NCBI GenBank assembly: GCA_002469525.1
Contig: DKME01000071.1
Coordinates: 2,493 to 7,794, forward strand
Direction: 5' to 3'
DNA length: 5,302 bases
Source: Actinobacteria bacterium UBA7422
GTDB taxonomy: Bacteria; Actinomycetota; Actinomycetes; S36-B12
Numbering within the stretch: position 1 is the stretch's first letter; each line of letters starts with the position of its first letter. Shown here piece by piece: positions 1 to 5,302 of the stretch. The notes beneath the pieces were generated by a model. It ran no database searches and was not told where the DNA came from. It worked only from the letters and a program-made list of their open reading frames with translations. The position numbers were made by a program, and so were the translations under genes.

Positions 1-342
1 GAGGGATCGTAATTGAACTTTGGTACCGGGGCGTAAAACTGATTTCAATACGTCGGTGGCCTCTGCACCGCCGCACATATCTTTGTCTCGGTGGACGTTG
101 TTGAAGCCTCTAATCTCAGGAGTGTTCACTCCGAGTAGTCGTACCGTCACGTAGTCACTGGATCCATTTTCGATGAACCGAAACGTATCACCGTCAGCGA
201 CCACGTCAACGATTCCAGTTTCTTGAATGGGGATTTCCAAATACGTTTTTTGTACGGTAGGCACCTGTTGAGCTTGCGAGGTAATTGTGGTCGCAAATAA
301 AGCACCCACCGACAACAACATTCCCAAAACAATCCTTTGCAC
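1..342 (-). CDS. Secreted staphylococcal nuclease-like (TNase/SNase) protein, 3'-truncated by window edge
   Basis: The reverse strand reads 114 codons from a GTG at 342 to the window edge with no stop, so the C-terminus is missing. Residues 1-24 form a signal peptide: MQR, then a hydrophobic stretch from about 4 to 20, with a likely cleavage after SQA (22-24). The mature part starts an SNase fold. It has VADGDT at 48-53 (Asp52 matches nuclease Ca-binding Asp21), VRLLGVNTPE at 67-76 (Arg68 and Glu76 match catalytic Arg35 and Glu43), and a CGGAEATDVL helix at 90-99 corresponding to the family's G-x-E-A segment. The residue matching Ca ligand Asp40 is Asn73, a change that also occurs in active-looking homologues. 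By family knowledge the product is probably an exported Ca-dependent nuclease that cleaves DNA or RNA phosphodiester bonds. The GTG at 342 gives a normal signal peptide behind a weak GGTGA site; an in-frame GTG at 384 would add an atypical acidic N-terminus. The fold assignment is firm; activity is inferred. Confidence 0.85.
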   Translation of the reverse strand, partial: MQRIVLGMLLSVGALFATTITSQAQQVPTVQKTYLEIPIQETGIVDVVADGDTFRFIENGSSDYVTVRLLGVNTPEIRGFNNVHRDKDMCGGAEATDVLKSVLRPGTKVQLRSL

Positions 343-428
343 CGCTTCACCATAACCCGAGCCTGAATCTGGGATACATTGCACTTAGGTCGTGTAGAGG
401 TCACACATAGCGCAGTGGGGAGTTAGCC

Positions 429-2150
429 ATGAGTTCGTCACAGATTATTTCCGCAAAAAGCATTATCACAATGAATCCCGATCAACCCCGGGCAGAAGCC
501 GTCGCATTTGACTCTGAAACCAAGAAAATAACAGCAATTGGAACACTTACTCAATGCCAAGCGCTGGTGCCTGATGCAACTGTCACGGACCTGAGCGATA
601 CGGTGCTCATGCCAGGTTTTGTTGAGCCCCACAGCCACCCATTCGTCAGCGGACTTGCCACCCAACCGCCCGCGTACTGGATCGCGCCCTATGTGGGATT
701 CCCCAACTATTCGGACGTAACAGACCTGTTCACCAAGTTGGAGAAAGAGCTCCCGGCAGGGCAAGCGATTGTTTTTAATGGCCTTGATCGGATCTTGCAG
801 CAGGCACCGCAGCTAACAAATGTGGATCTTGACGTGTTTTTCCCCGAGCGCGTTGTGGCGGTTCTAGACAATTCAGGTCACGAAATATATTTCAACAGTG
901 CAACGATCAAGTTATTGGGTTGGGCGGACGGCAAGCCTCCCGCGGATCCGGTAGGTGCAAGCTATGGCCGCAATGCCGACGGGACATCCAACGGTCGAGC
1001 AAATGAGTCCGCTGCATTATTCACCGTGGCGGATCCGGTACTCGCGGTCGCAATTCCACACCCGTTACTTTCGGGAGCCCAGTTTTACAAACTGATGGCT
1101 TCGTTTGGAATTACGTCAACTTCAGAGATGACCTACAACACCGCAGTGCTGAAAGCTTATGAAGCTTTGGCTACTAGGCCCGATTGCCCAATTCGAGTTT
1201 CGCTATTTCACATGTCGATCGAGCCGGATGCCGGTGACAGGCTTGACTCGCCAGTTGACCCCATGATGCTCACGAAACAGGGAATCAAGTTATGGGCAGA
1301 CGGTTCTCCGTGGGTTGGTTCAATCGCTTCCTCATTCCCCTACTTGAATTCGCCACTGGTTCAGAATGCGGAGATTCCGCTCGGTCCAGGTGGTGCCGCC
1401 ATGATGAATTACACCCGAGCGGAACTCGACGAAATCCTTGCAAAGTACGTTCCTATGGGTTGGCAGTTCGCCTTTCACTGCAATGGTGACGTCGGTCTTG
1501 ACATTGTTCTTGACGCCTACGAGCACGCACTTGCAACCAACAACCTTCTGGGAACTGACCACCGGTGGCGGGTTGAACACATGGGTGGTTGTCGAGGTGA
1601 TCAGTTTGATCGCGCCGCTGCGATGGGTGTCGGACTTTCCCTTGGGCCCTTCCAGTTCATTTACTGGGGCGATGTTCTCGACGGACAAATGTTCCCAACT
1701 GAAATTGGATCAGAGTGGATGCGCTGGGGTGACGCTGTTCGTTCCGGTGCGGTGTACTCATTCCACAACGACGGTTCCGTTTCTCCGCCCAATGTGTTGT
1801 TGAACATGCAAACCGCAATCACCCGGATGACCCCTTCAGGTCAGGTTCACGGACAAAGCCAAATCATTTCCTTAGACGACGCTTTTAAAGCACAAACCAT
1901 TAACGCGGCTCACATGCTGTTCCGTGACCAGGAAGTTGGATCAATCGAAGTGGGCAAATACGCCGATTTCGTTGAACTCTCCAGCGATCCCTACCAAGCG
2001 GATCCCACTAAACTCGCTTCCCAAGTAACGGTCAATGGAACCTGGGTTGGTGGACACAAAATTGATATTGACGCCTTTATCACTGAAGTCACTGCAATTG
2101 ACCCAACCCAACATAAAAATGCCGCAACAACAAAAGGAAAGTGCTGTTAA
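429..2150 (+). CDS. Amidohydrolase family protein (YtcJ-like, amidohydrolase_3), metal-dependent hydrolase
   Basis: A 573-residue, presumably cytoplasmic hydrolase of the amidohydrolase superfamily, full length for the YtcJ-like group. The ATG follows a good ribosome-binding site, GGGGAG at 417-422, with 6 nt spacing. Family landmarks occur in order: a small N-terminal beta domain (1-60); PGFVEPHSHP (62-71) with metal-binding His68 and His70; DNSGHEIYFNS (147-157), the family's SGH-x5-NS element; KLWADGS (287-293); FHCNGD (349-354) with His350; RVEHMGG (381-387) with His384; HNDGSVSPPN (446-455) with the candidate catalytic Asp448; and the closing NAAHML...GSIEVGKYADFV block (492-515). The family hydrolyses C-N or related bonds in amides, ureas or cyclic imides, but sequence alone does not give the substrate. 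The last ~15 residues leave the fold and end in KGKCC. The stop directly precedes the ATG of the transporter gene, so the two are probably co-translated and may share a substrate. Confidence 0.93.
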   Translation: MSSSQIISAKSIITMNPDQPRAEAVAFDSETKKITAIGTLTQCQALVPDATVTDLSDTVLMPGFVEPHSHPFVSGLATQPPAYWIAPYVGFPNYSDVTDLFTKLEKELPAGQAIVFNGLDRILQQAPQLTNVDLDVFFPERVVAVLDNSGHEIYFNSATIKLLGWADGKPPADPVGASYGRNADGTSNGRANESAALFTVADPVLAVAIPHPLLSGAQFYKLMASFGITSTSEMTYNTAVLKAYEALATRPDCPIRVSLFHMSIEPDAGDRLDSPVDPMMLTKQGIKLWADGSPWVGSIASSFPYLNSPLVQNAEIPLGPGGAAMMNYTRAELDEILAKYVPMGWQFAFHCNGDVGLDIVLDAYEHALATNNLLGTDHRWRVEHMGGCRGDQFDRAAAMGVGLSLGPFQFIYWGDVLDGQMFPTEIGSEWMRWGDAVRSGAVYSFHNDGSVSPPNVLLNMQTAITRMTPSGQVHGQSQIISLDDAFKAQTINAAHMLFRDQEVGSIEVGKYADFVELSSDPYQADPTKLASQVTVNGTWVGGHKIDIDAFITEVTAIDPTQHKNAATTKGKCC

Positions 2151-3731
2151 ATGACGGGTCCCGCGAAATCACCTAATGCTACGAAGGCAGCAAAGGTGCC
2201 CAGCGCCAAGATACTCAAACTGGCTGTGCCATTTCTTGGGGTGCTCGGTGCGCTCCAAGGTGCTGATCCCAATATCGCAAGCACCGCACTGGTCGGTGCG
2301 ACGCGTGGGCTCAGCATGGAAGGAGGACTCGTTGCACTCGCGGCGAGTATTTCCACCTTGGCCCTTGCGGCCTCGGTGATCTCGACCGGACTCTGGGCTG
2401 ACCGGCTTGGTAGACGCCGAGTGCTCATGGCTGCACTACTTCTCACGATCATTGGCGACCTGATCGTTGCTATTGCGCCGACCTCGGCGTTTTTCCTATT
2501 AGGGCGAGCGGTTGCCGGAGTCGGTCTCGGTGCAATTTTTGGGGCGTCATTTGCCTACCTCAGGGCCGTTGTTCCGGCAGACAAAATCCCAGGTGCTATG
2601 GGAATTTTCGGAGCGTCAATTGGAATTTTCACCCTGGCATTCACTTTTATAGGCGGATCGCTTTCAGCAATTGACTGGCGAGTTGCATTCCTCCTCATTC
2701 CGATTGCCTCAGCCATTTGTTTCTTCCTTGTCCCGATTGTTTTGCCAGTCCAAGAGCCGGTGAGCAAGGGCAAGCAAGACATTGTCGGTCAGGTGCTCCT
2801 AGCTATTGGTGTCATCGCATTCCTTTATGGTGTGAGCCACTTAGGTACCAGCCTGACCGATCTTGTGACCTGGGGGCCACTGGTCGGTGGAGTGATTCTG
2901 CTGGCTGCATTCTTTGTCTACGAGTCCAAAAACAGCAACCACTTCTTCCCTGTGAGCCTGTTTAGGAATCGCATCTTTATTGCAGCGGTATTTGTTGGAC
3001 TTGTCTACAACTTCGGTACTGCAATGAGCTTCCTGCAAATCACAAACCTTTGGCAGTACGTGAATGGTGAGCCGACATCAATCGTTTCAATTTGGCAGCT
3101 CGGTTTCCTGATCCCCGCCATTTTTGCAGCGTTGATTTTTGGAAAGCTCATGCTTAAGGGCATGAGTAACCGAACGGCAGTTCTGATCGCCGGTGTGGGG
3201 ATTTTTGTTGGCATGGTCTGGCTTGCACTTTTCAATGCAGCGACAAGTTATTGGCTCTTTCTCCCCGGCTTGGTAATCCTTGGAGCCGCACTCACTATCG
3301 TTTCTTTGCCTTATGGAAACCTGATCATGAAGGAAGCCCCACCTGCTTACTTTGGTCCGGTAACTAGCTCGAGAACAACGATTGGCCAGTTCTTCTACGC
3401 AATCGGTTTGGCGCTTTCCACCGTAATCATTGACAAAATGACTATTGGGGGAACCGTGGATACATTGACGCAGGCGGGTGTTCCTGCTTCAAAGATTGGT
3501 ACAGGACTAGACGCGGTGAAAGCGTTCGCGGCTCAAAGCACCGAACCGACTTCCGCACTAGGCAAACAAGCGCTTGCGGCCGCATCTGATTCCTATGGAA
3601 ATGGGTTTGCGACCGTCATGATTATCGGTGCAGTTCTGAGCATTGTTGGAGCGGTCGTCGCGGCGATCTTGCTCAAAGGTGATTCCCATCCAACTGAACA
3701 GACGGTGGAAACGACACAAGCGACGAAATAG
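2151..3731 (+). CDS. MFS transporter, probable 14-TM DHA2 (EmrB/QacA-like) type
   Basis: A 526-residue integral membrane protein of the major facilitator superfamily. Residues 1-20 are a polar cytoplasmic tail; hydrophobic segments then recur to about 508, and I count roughly 14. Motif A is clear at 80-90, GLWADRLGRRR, in the loop after TM2. A motif-B-like element, LLGRAVAGVGLGA (116-128), places Arg119 in TM4. A degenerate motif C follows in TM5 (154-169, GASIG...GG). A long polar Ala/Thr-rich loop at about 430-485, before the last helix, is typical of 14-TM DHA2 members. Such proteins are usually proton-coupled drug or metabolite exporters, but direction and substrate are not evident. The ATG abuts the TAA of the amidohydrolase (zero spacing), and an AAGGA at 2134-2138 lies inside that gene's end, about 12 nt upstream. 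Translation is therefore probably coupled, suggesting transport of the amidohydrolase substrate or product. Multidrug efflux is the alternative. Confidence 0.93.
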   Translation: MTGPAKSPNATKAAKVPSAKILKLAVPFLGVLGALQGADPNIASTALVGATRGLSMEGGLVALAASISTLALAASVISTGLWADRLGRRRVLMAALLLTIIGDLIVAIAPTSAFFLLGRAVAGVGLGAIFGASFAYLRAVVPADKIPGAMGIFGASIGIFTLAFTFIGGSLSAIDWRVAFLLIPIASAICFFLVPIVLPVQEPVSKGKQDIVGQVLLAIGVIAFLYGVSHLGTSLTDLVTWGPLVGGVILLAAFFVYESKNSNHFFPVSLFRNRIFIAAVFVGLVYNFGTAMSFLQITNLWQYVNGEPTSIVSIWQLGFLIPAIFAALIFGKLMLKGMSNRTAVLIAGVGIFVGMVWLALFNAATSYWLFLPGLVILGAALTIVSLPYGNLIMKEAPPAYFGPVTSSRTTIGQFFYAIGLALSTVIIDKMTIGGTVDTLTQAGVPASKIGTGLDAVKAFAAQSTEPTSALGKQALAAASDSYGNGFATVMIIGAVLSIVGAVVAAILLKGDSHPTEQTVETTQATK

Positions 3732-3844
3732 GAGTTCTGGTGAACATTAAGTCTTGGACGCCATGGCACATGGCACGTGTTGCAACTTCACTCTTTATTC
3801 TCATGGTTTCGAGTTACTACCTTGTTGTTGGCTTCGACAACGTT

Positions 3845-3862
3845 ACAAACCCCACAAACCCC
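3845..3862 (+). repeat. In-frame 9-bp tandem duplication inside the DUF2165-like gene
   Basis: The unit ACAAACCCC occurs twice, back to back and exactly. Both copies are in frame and encode Thr-Asn-Pro twice (residues 36-41 of the interrupted product), in the loop after the first membrane helix and 12 nt before the premature TGA. Other family members, as I recall them, have only one such short segment here, so this looks like a slippage insertion. Confidence 0.75.
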
Positions 3863-3898
3863 AATGCGAGCAACTGAGGTTTCGTTCAGGGCGTTCTT

Positions 3899-3913
3899 AA
3901 GGGGGACGGTGTG
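3899..3913 (+). promoter_or_regulatory. Candidate internal ribosome-binding site and GTG restart after the premature stop
   Basis: AAGGGGG at 3899-3905 is followed by a 5-nt spacer and a GTG at 3911-3913, in frame with the rest of the DUF2165-like gene. It lies 33 nt beyond the TGA. Ribosomes stopping there could reinitiate and make a 128-residue protein keeping three of the four helices. The same bases encode the conserved-looking KGDGV segment, so the match may be coincidental. Confidence 0.35.
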
Positions 3914-4308
3914 CCGGCCGGTAGTGGATTCGAGTGGCGCTTTATTGATGCAACCTGGTTCCACGCTATTTCATACATTGCGATTATGGCACTGGAAACT
4001 CTGACCGGAATCCTGTTGTTGGTTGCAGGAATCCTTGGCCTAAAAAACGCACAGAACCCGGAGCATTGGAGCCGCTCTCAGAAGTGGACTTTTGCGGGAG
4101 GGTTGATTGGACTCGGTATTTTCTTTTTTGGGTTTATTGTGGTCGGTGGAAATTGGTTCATCATGTATTTGAACTCTAAGTGGAATGGTCTGGACCCAGC
4201 ATTTCAGAATTCAGTCATGACGGTGTCGATGCTGGTGCTTACAACTGCGGTAATGATTGGAAGTCAGATTTCGCGTGAAAGGGATCGATCGAGTTAGCCG
4301 AAGCCCGC

Positions 4309-4337
4309 TTCCCAGCTAATACCCCCTGGGGTATAGA
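4309..4337 (+). promoter_or_regulatory. Candidate promoter of the Cys-rich small protein gene
   Basis: TTCCCA (4309-4314, 4 of 6 matches to TTGACA) and TATAGA (4332-4337, 4 of 6 matches to TATAAT) are separated by exactly 17 bp. A start of transcription about 7 nt downstream would fall at 4344-4345, only 3-4 nt before the ATG at 4348. The mRNA would be almost leaderless, which fits the absence of any Shine-Dalgarno sequence. The CsoR-like palindrome fills the second half of the spacer and runs into the -10 element, a position suited to repression. This is pattern matching, not a mapped promoter. Confidence 0.5.
4319..4334 (+). promoter_or_regulatory. CsoR-like (copper-sensing repressor) operator palindrome
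   Basis: A perfect inverted repeat with 7-bp arms, ATACCCC and GGGGTAT, around a CT centre. A G/C tract flanked by ATAC and GTAT is the hallmark of operators bound by CsoR-family repressors, which leave DNA when they bind Cu(I). Related CsoR/RcnR-type sensors of nickel, formaldehyde or persulfide use similar G/C-tract sites, so copper is the best guess but not proven. It overlaps the -10 element of the downstream small gene and begins 21 bp after the stop of the DUF2165-like gene. No regulator gene is in the window, so it would have to act in trans. Confidence 0.65.
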
Positions 4338-4347
4338 GTTCTGTCTC

Positions 4348-4524
4348 ATGTGTCGACAAGTTACCTGCAAAGTATGTAAGAAAGCTACCTGGGCTGGGTG
4401 TGGGAATCACAAAAACGAAGTCCTCCGCGGAATCCCCAAGAATCAGCGGTGCTCATGCACAGCGGCTGACAAGGCCGCGGCCAGGGCAAATAAGGGTTTC
4501 TTTGCCAAAATATTTGGCGGCTAA
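4348..4524 (+). CDS. Cys-rich 58-residue putative metal-binding protein, possibly copper-regulated
   Basis: This small gene runs from the only in-frame start, ATG 4348, to TAA 4522-4524. It begins MCRQVTCKVCKKATWAGCG and contains Cys2, Cys7-x2-Cys10, Cys18-x2-His21 and Cys35-x-Cys37, then a basic, Ala/Lys-rich tail ending in FFAKIFGG. There is no signal peptide or membrane helix, so it should be cytoplasmic. The opening, with its TWAGCG-x-H core and PK-x2-RC element, resembles uncharacterised short proteins I recall from actinobacteria and some fungi; I know no established function. The ligand set could hold a zinc ion as a small ribbon or buffer Cu(I). The CsoR-like operator in its promoter favours a copper-linked role such as buffering, chaperoning or sensing. 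It has no Shine-Dalgarno site and is probably translated from a near-leaderless mRNA. It is transcribed separately from the upstream cluster and converges on the PAP2 gene. Confidence 0.85.
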   Translation: MCRQVTCKVCKKATWAGCGNHKNEVLRGIPKNQRCSCTAADKAAARANKGFFAKIFGG

Positions 4525-4560
4525 ACCCCATTAAGCACGTTAGTGAAGCAGTCAGCCGCT

Positions 4561-4578
4561 ATCCCGCATCCCGCATCC
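4561..4578. repeat. Short tandem repeat, 7-bp unit, about 2.6 copies
   Basis: ATCCCGC is repeated exactly twice and followed by ATCC, in the 80-bp gap between the convergent small Cys-rich gene and the PAP2 gene. No coding role is visible. A slippage-type microrepeat is the simplest reading. No convincing terminator hairpin was found in this gap. Confidence 0.7.
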
Positions 4579-4604
4579 ATGAGCATCGTTGATGTCGATT
4601 CTTA

Positions 4605-5302
4605 TCACTTGTGCACCGGGACTTTACGCATCAGAGCAATAACAAAGTAGCTTGCAGTAACAGAAATTAAGGCAAAGAAGGCCAGGAACCAGGTGAGTGA
4701 GCCATCGGCATGCGAGGGCAACCGCAGCACCCAGACTAGAACACCGATGCCAACCAGTCCAAGTGCGAAAACCGCAGTCTTCATAAAACGTGTTTCGCGT
4801 TCGGCAAATGACTCGTTGGTAAACACTAGGAAGCTGAATACAGCTGCCGAGAGAGCTATTCCACCAATCGCGTCACTCGGTCGGTGCCAGCCGGCAAGGA
4901 CTACCGAACTTGCAATCACAAGTGTGAAACCAAGGCCAACTGCAGCCGCTATGTGTCGGTGACGCGAAGGTGACGTCGAAACGAGTACCAAGGCGAGGCC
5001 CATCGCAATTGTTGCGTGACCGCTAGGAAAAGTATTGAAGTCCTTGTTTACAAGGCTTGCTTCATAGAGAGCATCCAACTCTGGCCTGGGCAAGACCAAC
5101 TTCAAAATTTCTGCAGAAACCACACACCCCAAGAACGCGGATATGGCTCGCAGCGGTGAAAGCCTGGAGCCTTCAAGGCGAGAGATCAGCCAAATACCGA
5201 GCAGGGCAATCGCGACCGAGGAGATGCCGATAAGACTGAGAACTCGGGAGGCGTCTTTTTTCGTTGCAGAACCAAAGTCACTGCGGGCGAGCAATGCTTG
5301 GT
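4605..5302 (-). CDS. PAP2-superfamily membrane phosphatase-like protein, 5' end cut by window edge
   Basis: On the reverse strand the frame is open from the window edge to TGA at 4607-4605. A TTG at 5294 could start a 229-residue protein, but the frame continues upstream as QA and the family normally has a longer N-terminus, so I treat the start as lying beyond the window. Numbering from that TTG: hydrophobic helices at about 18-38 and 47-66; a short motif 1, LKLVLPRP (64-71; Lys65, Arg70); motif 2, FPSGH (89-93; acid-base His93); motif 3, ending GWHRPSD (135-141; nucleophile His137, Asp141); then helices at about 142-158, 171-190 and 200-222. Motif 3 is normally SR-x5-H-x3-D, but here Arg is Val131, and motif 1 has 4 rather than 6 residues between Lys and Arg-Pro; both seem usual for this actinobacterial subgroup. 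PAP2 enzymes dephosphorylate lipid phosphates or polyprenyl diphosphates at the membrane; the substrate here is unknown. A TAA directly follows the TGA. Confidence 0.85.
   Translation of the reverse strand, partial: QALLARSDFGSATKKDASRVLSLIGISSVAIALLGIWLISRLEGSRLSPLRAISAFLGCVVSAEILKLVLPRPELDALYEASLVNKDFNTFPSGHATIAMGLALVLVSTSPSRHRHIAAAVGLGFTLVIASSVVLAGWHRPSDAIGGIALSAAVFSFLVFTNESFAERETRFMKTAVFALGLVGIGVLVWVLRLPSHADGSLTWFLAFFALISVTASYFVIALMRKVPVHK

Larger units (their letters stand above)
3740..4297 (+). pseudogene. DUF2165-like small integral membrane protein, interrupted by one in-frame TGA
   Basis: From a GTG at 3740, behind AGGAG at 3730-3734 that overlaps the transporter stop, one frame encodes 185 residues broken only by TGA at 3875-3877 (codon 46). 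Both sides match the DUF2165 plan as I recall it: TM1 at about 13-32, a GFDNVTNP segment, then FVQGVL-x-GDG (48-56), FEWRFID, a TM with the ALET motif, a third TM, GGNWF, an SKWNG element and a final TM. The family has an aromatic residue (Phe or Trp) after the Asn where TGA now stands, so TGG to TGA is the simplest change. The remaining 139 codons are open, which suggests a recent nonsense mutation, a base-call error, or separate translation of the two parts (45 residues, then 128 from GTG 3911). The family has no firmly known function. It is the third gene of the amidohydrolase-transporter cluster, 8 nt after the transporter. Membership is fairly secure; whether it is functional is open. Confidence 0.8.

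Noticed and set aside
147..404. An ATG-started 85-codon reverse-strand frame overlapping the nuclease gene.
   Set aside because: It is a shadow in another frame: the neighbouring frame encodes a signal peptide and clear SNase motifs, whereas this one gives an Arg/Cys/Trp-rich sequence with no recognisable pattern.
343..428. Promoters for the divergent nuclease and amidohydrolase genes, including TTGCAC at 379-384.
   Set aside because: TTGCAC has no acceptable -10 partner at 16-18 bp and no reverse-strand pair stood out. A promoter must lie here or nearby, but I cannot place it.
1332..1688. A 118-codon reverse-strand frame inside the amidohydrolase gene.
   Set aside because: It lies entirely opposite conserved amidohydrolase motifs, has no family-like pattern, and is explained by codon bias of the real gene.
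3875..3877. UGA read as Trp throughout the genome (genetic code 4), or as selenocysteine.
   Set aside because: All other Trp codons in the window are TGG with no internal TGA, and the PAP2 gene ends at TGA. The position is aromatic in the family, and no SECIS-like hairpin was evident just downstream. The immediate TAA after the PAP2 TGA leaves a small doubt.
4300..4311. GAAGC-CC-GCTTC inverted repeat as a terminator for the upstream cluster.
   Set aside because: The stem is 5 bp with a 2-nt loop and no T-tract follows, so it is too weak to call.
4581..4600. Possible hairpin CATC-GTT-GATG between the convergent genes.
   Set aside because: The stem is only 4 bp and no T-tract is present on either strand, so it does not support a bidirectional terminator.

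Overview
The window looks like a chromosomal segment of an actinobacterium with intermediate GC content. The clues are a PAP2-family protein whose motif spacing and GWHRPSD signature resemble actinobacterial versions, GTG starts, a near-leaderless promoter, a CsoR-type operator, and a small Cys-rich protein of a kind I associate mainly with actinobacteria. The assignment is an inference; there is no rRNA or other phylogenetic marker here.

Layout from left to right. (1) A leftward, 3'-truncated gene for a secreted staphylococcal-nuclease-like enzyme (1-342). (2) After an 86-bp divergent gap, a tight rightward cluster: an amidohydrolase of the YtcJ/amidohydrolase-3 type (429-2150), an MFS transporter whose ATG directly abuts the amidohydrolase stop (2151-3731), and a DUF2165-like small membrane protein gene (3740-4297) interrupted by an in-frame TGA where an aromatic residue is expected. 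(3) A short gap with a perfect inverted repeat, ATACCCC-CT-GGGGTAT, which matches the look of a Cu(I)-sensor CsoR operator. It lies in the promoter of a 58-residue Cys-rich protein gene (4348-4524). (4) A convergent, leftward PAP2-type membrane phosphatase gene running off the right edge (4605-5302).

The amidohydrolase and transporter are probably co-translated and may handle the same small molecule, but its identity cannot be read from the sequence. The most noteworthy element is the CsoR-like operator paired with the small CxxC/CxxH/CxC protein. It suggests a copper-inducible metal-binding microprotein of unknown function. The second is the DUF2165 gene: its reading frame is intact apart from one TGA, it carries an in-frame 9-bp tandem duplication just before the stop, and a strong ribosome-binding site with a GTG start lies just after it.
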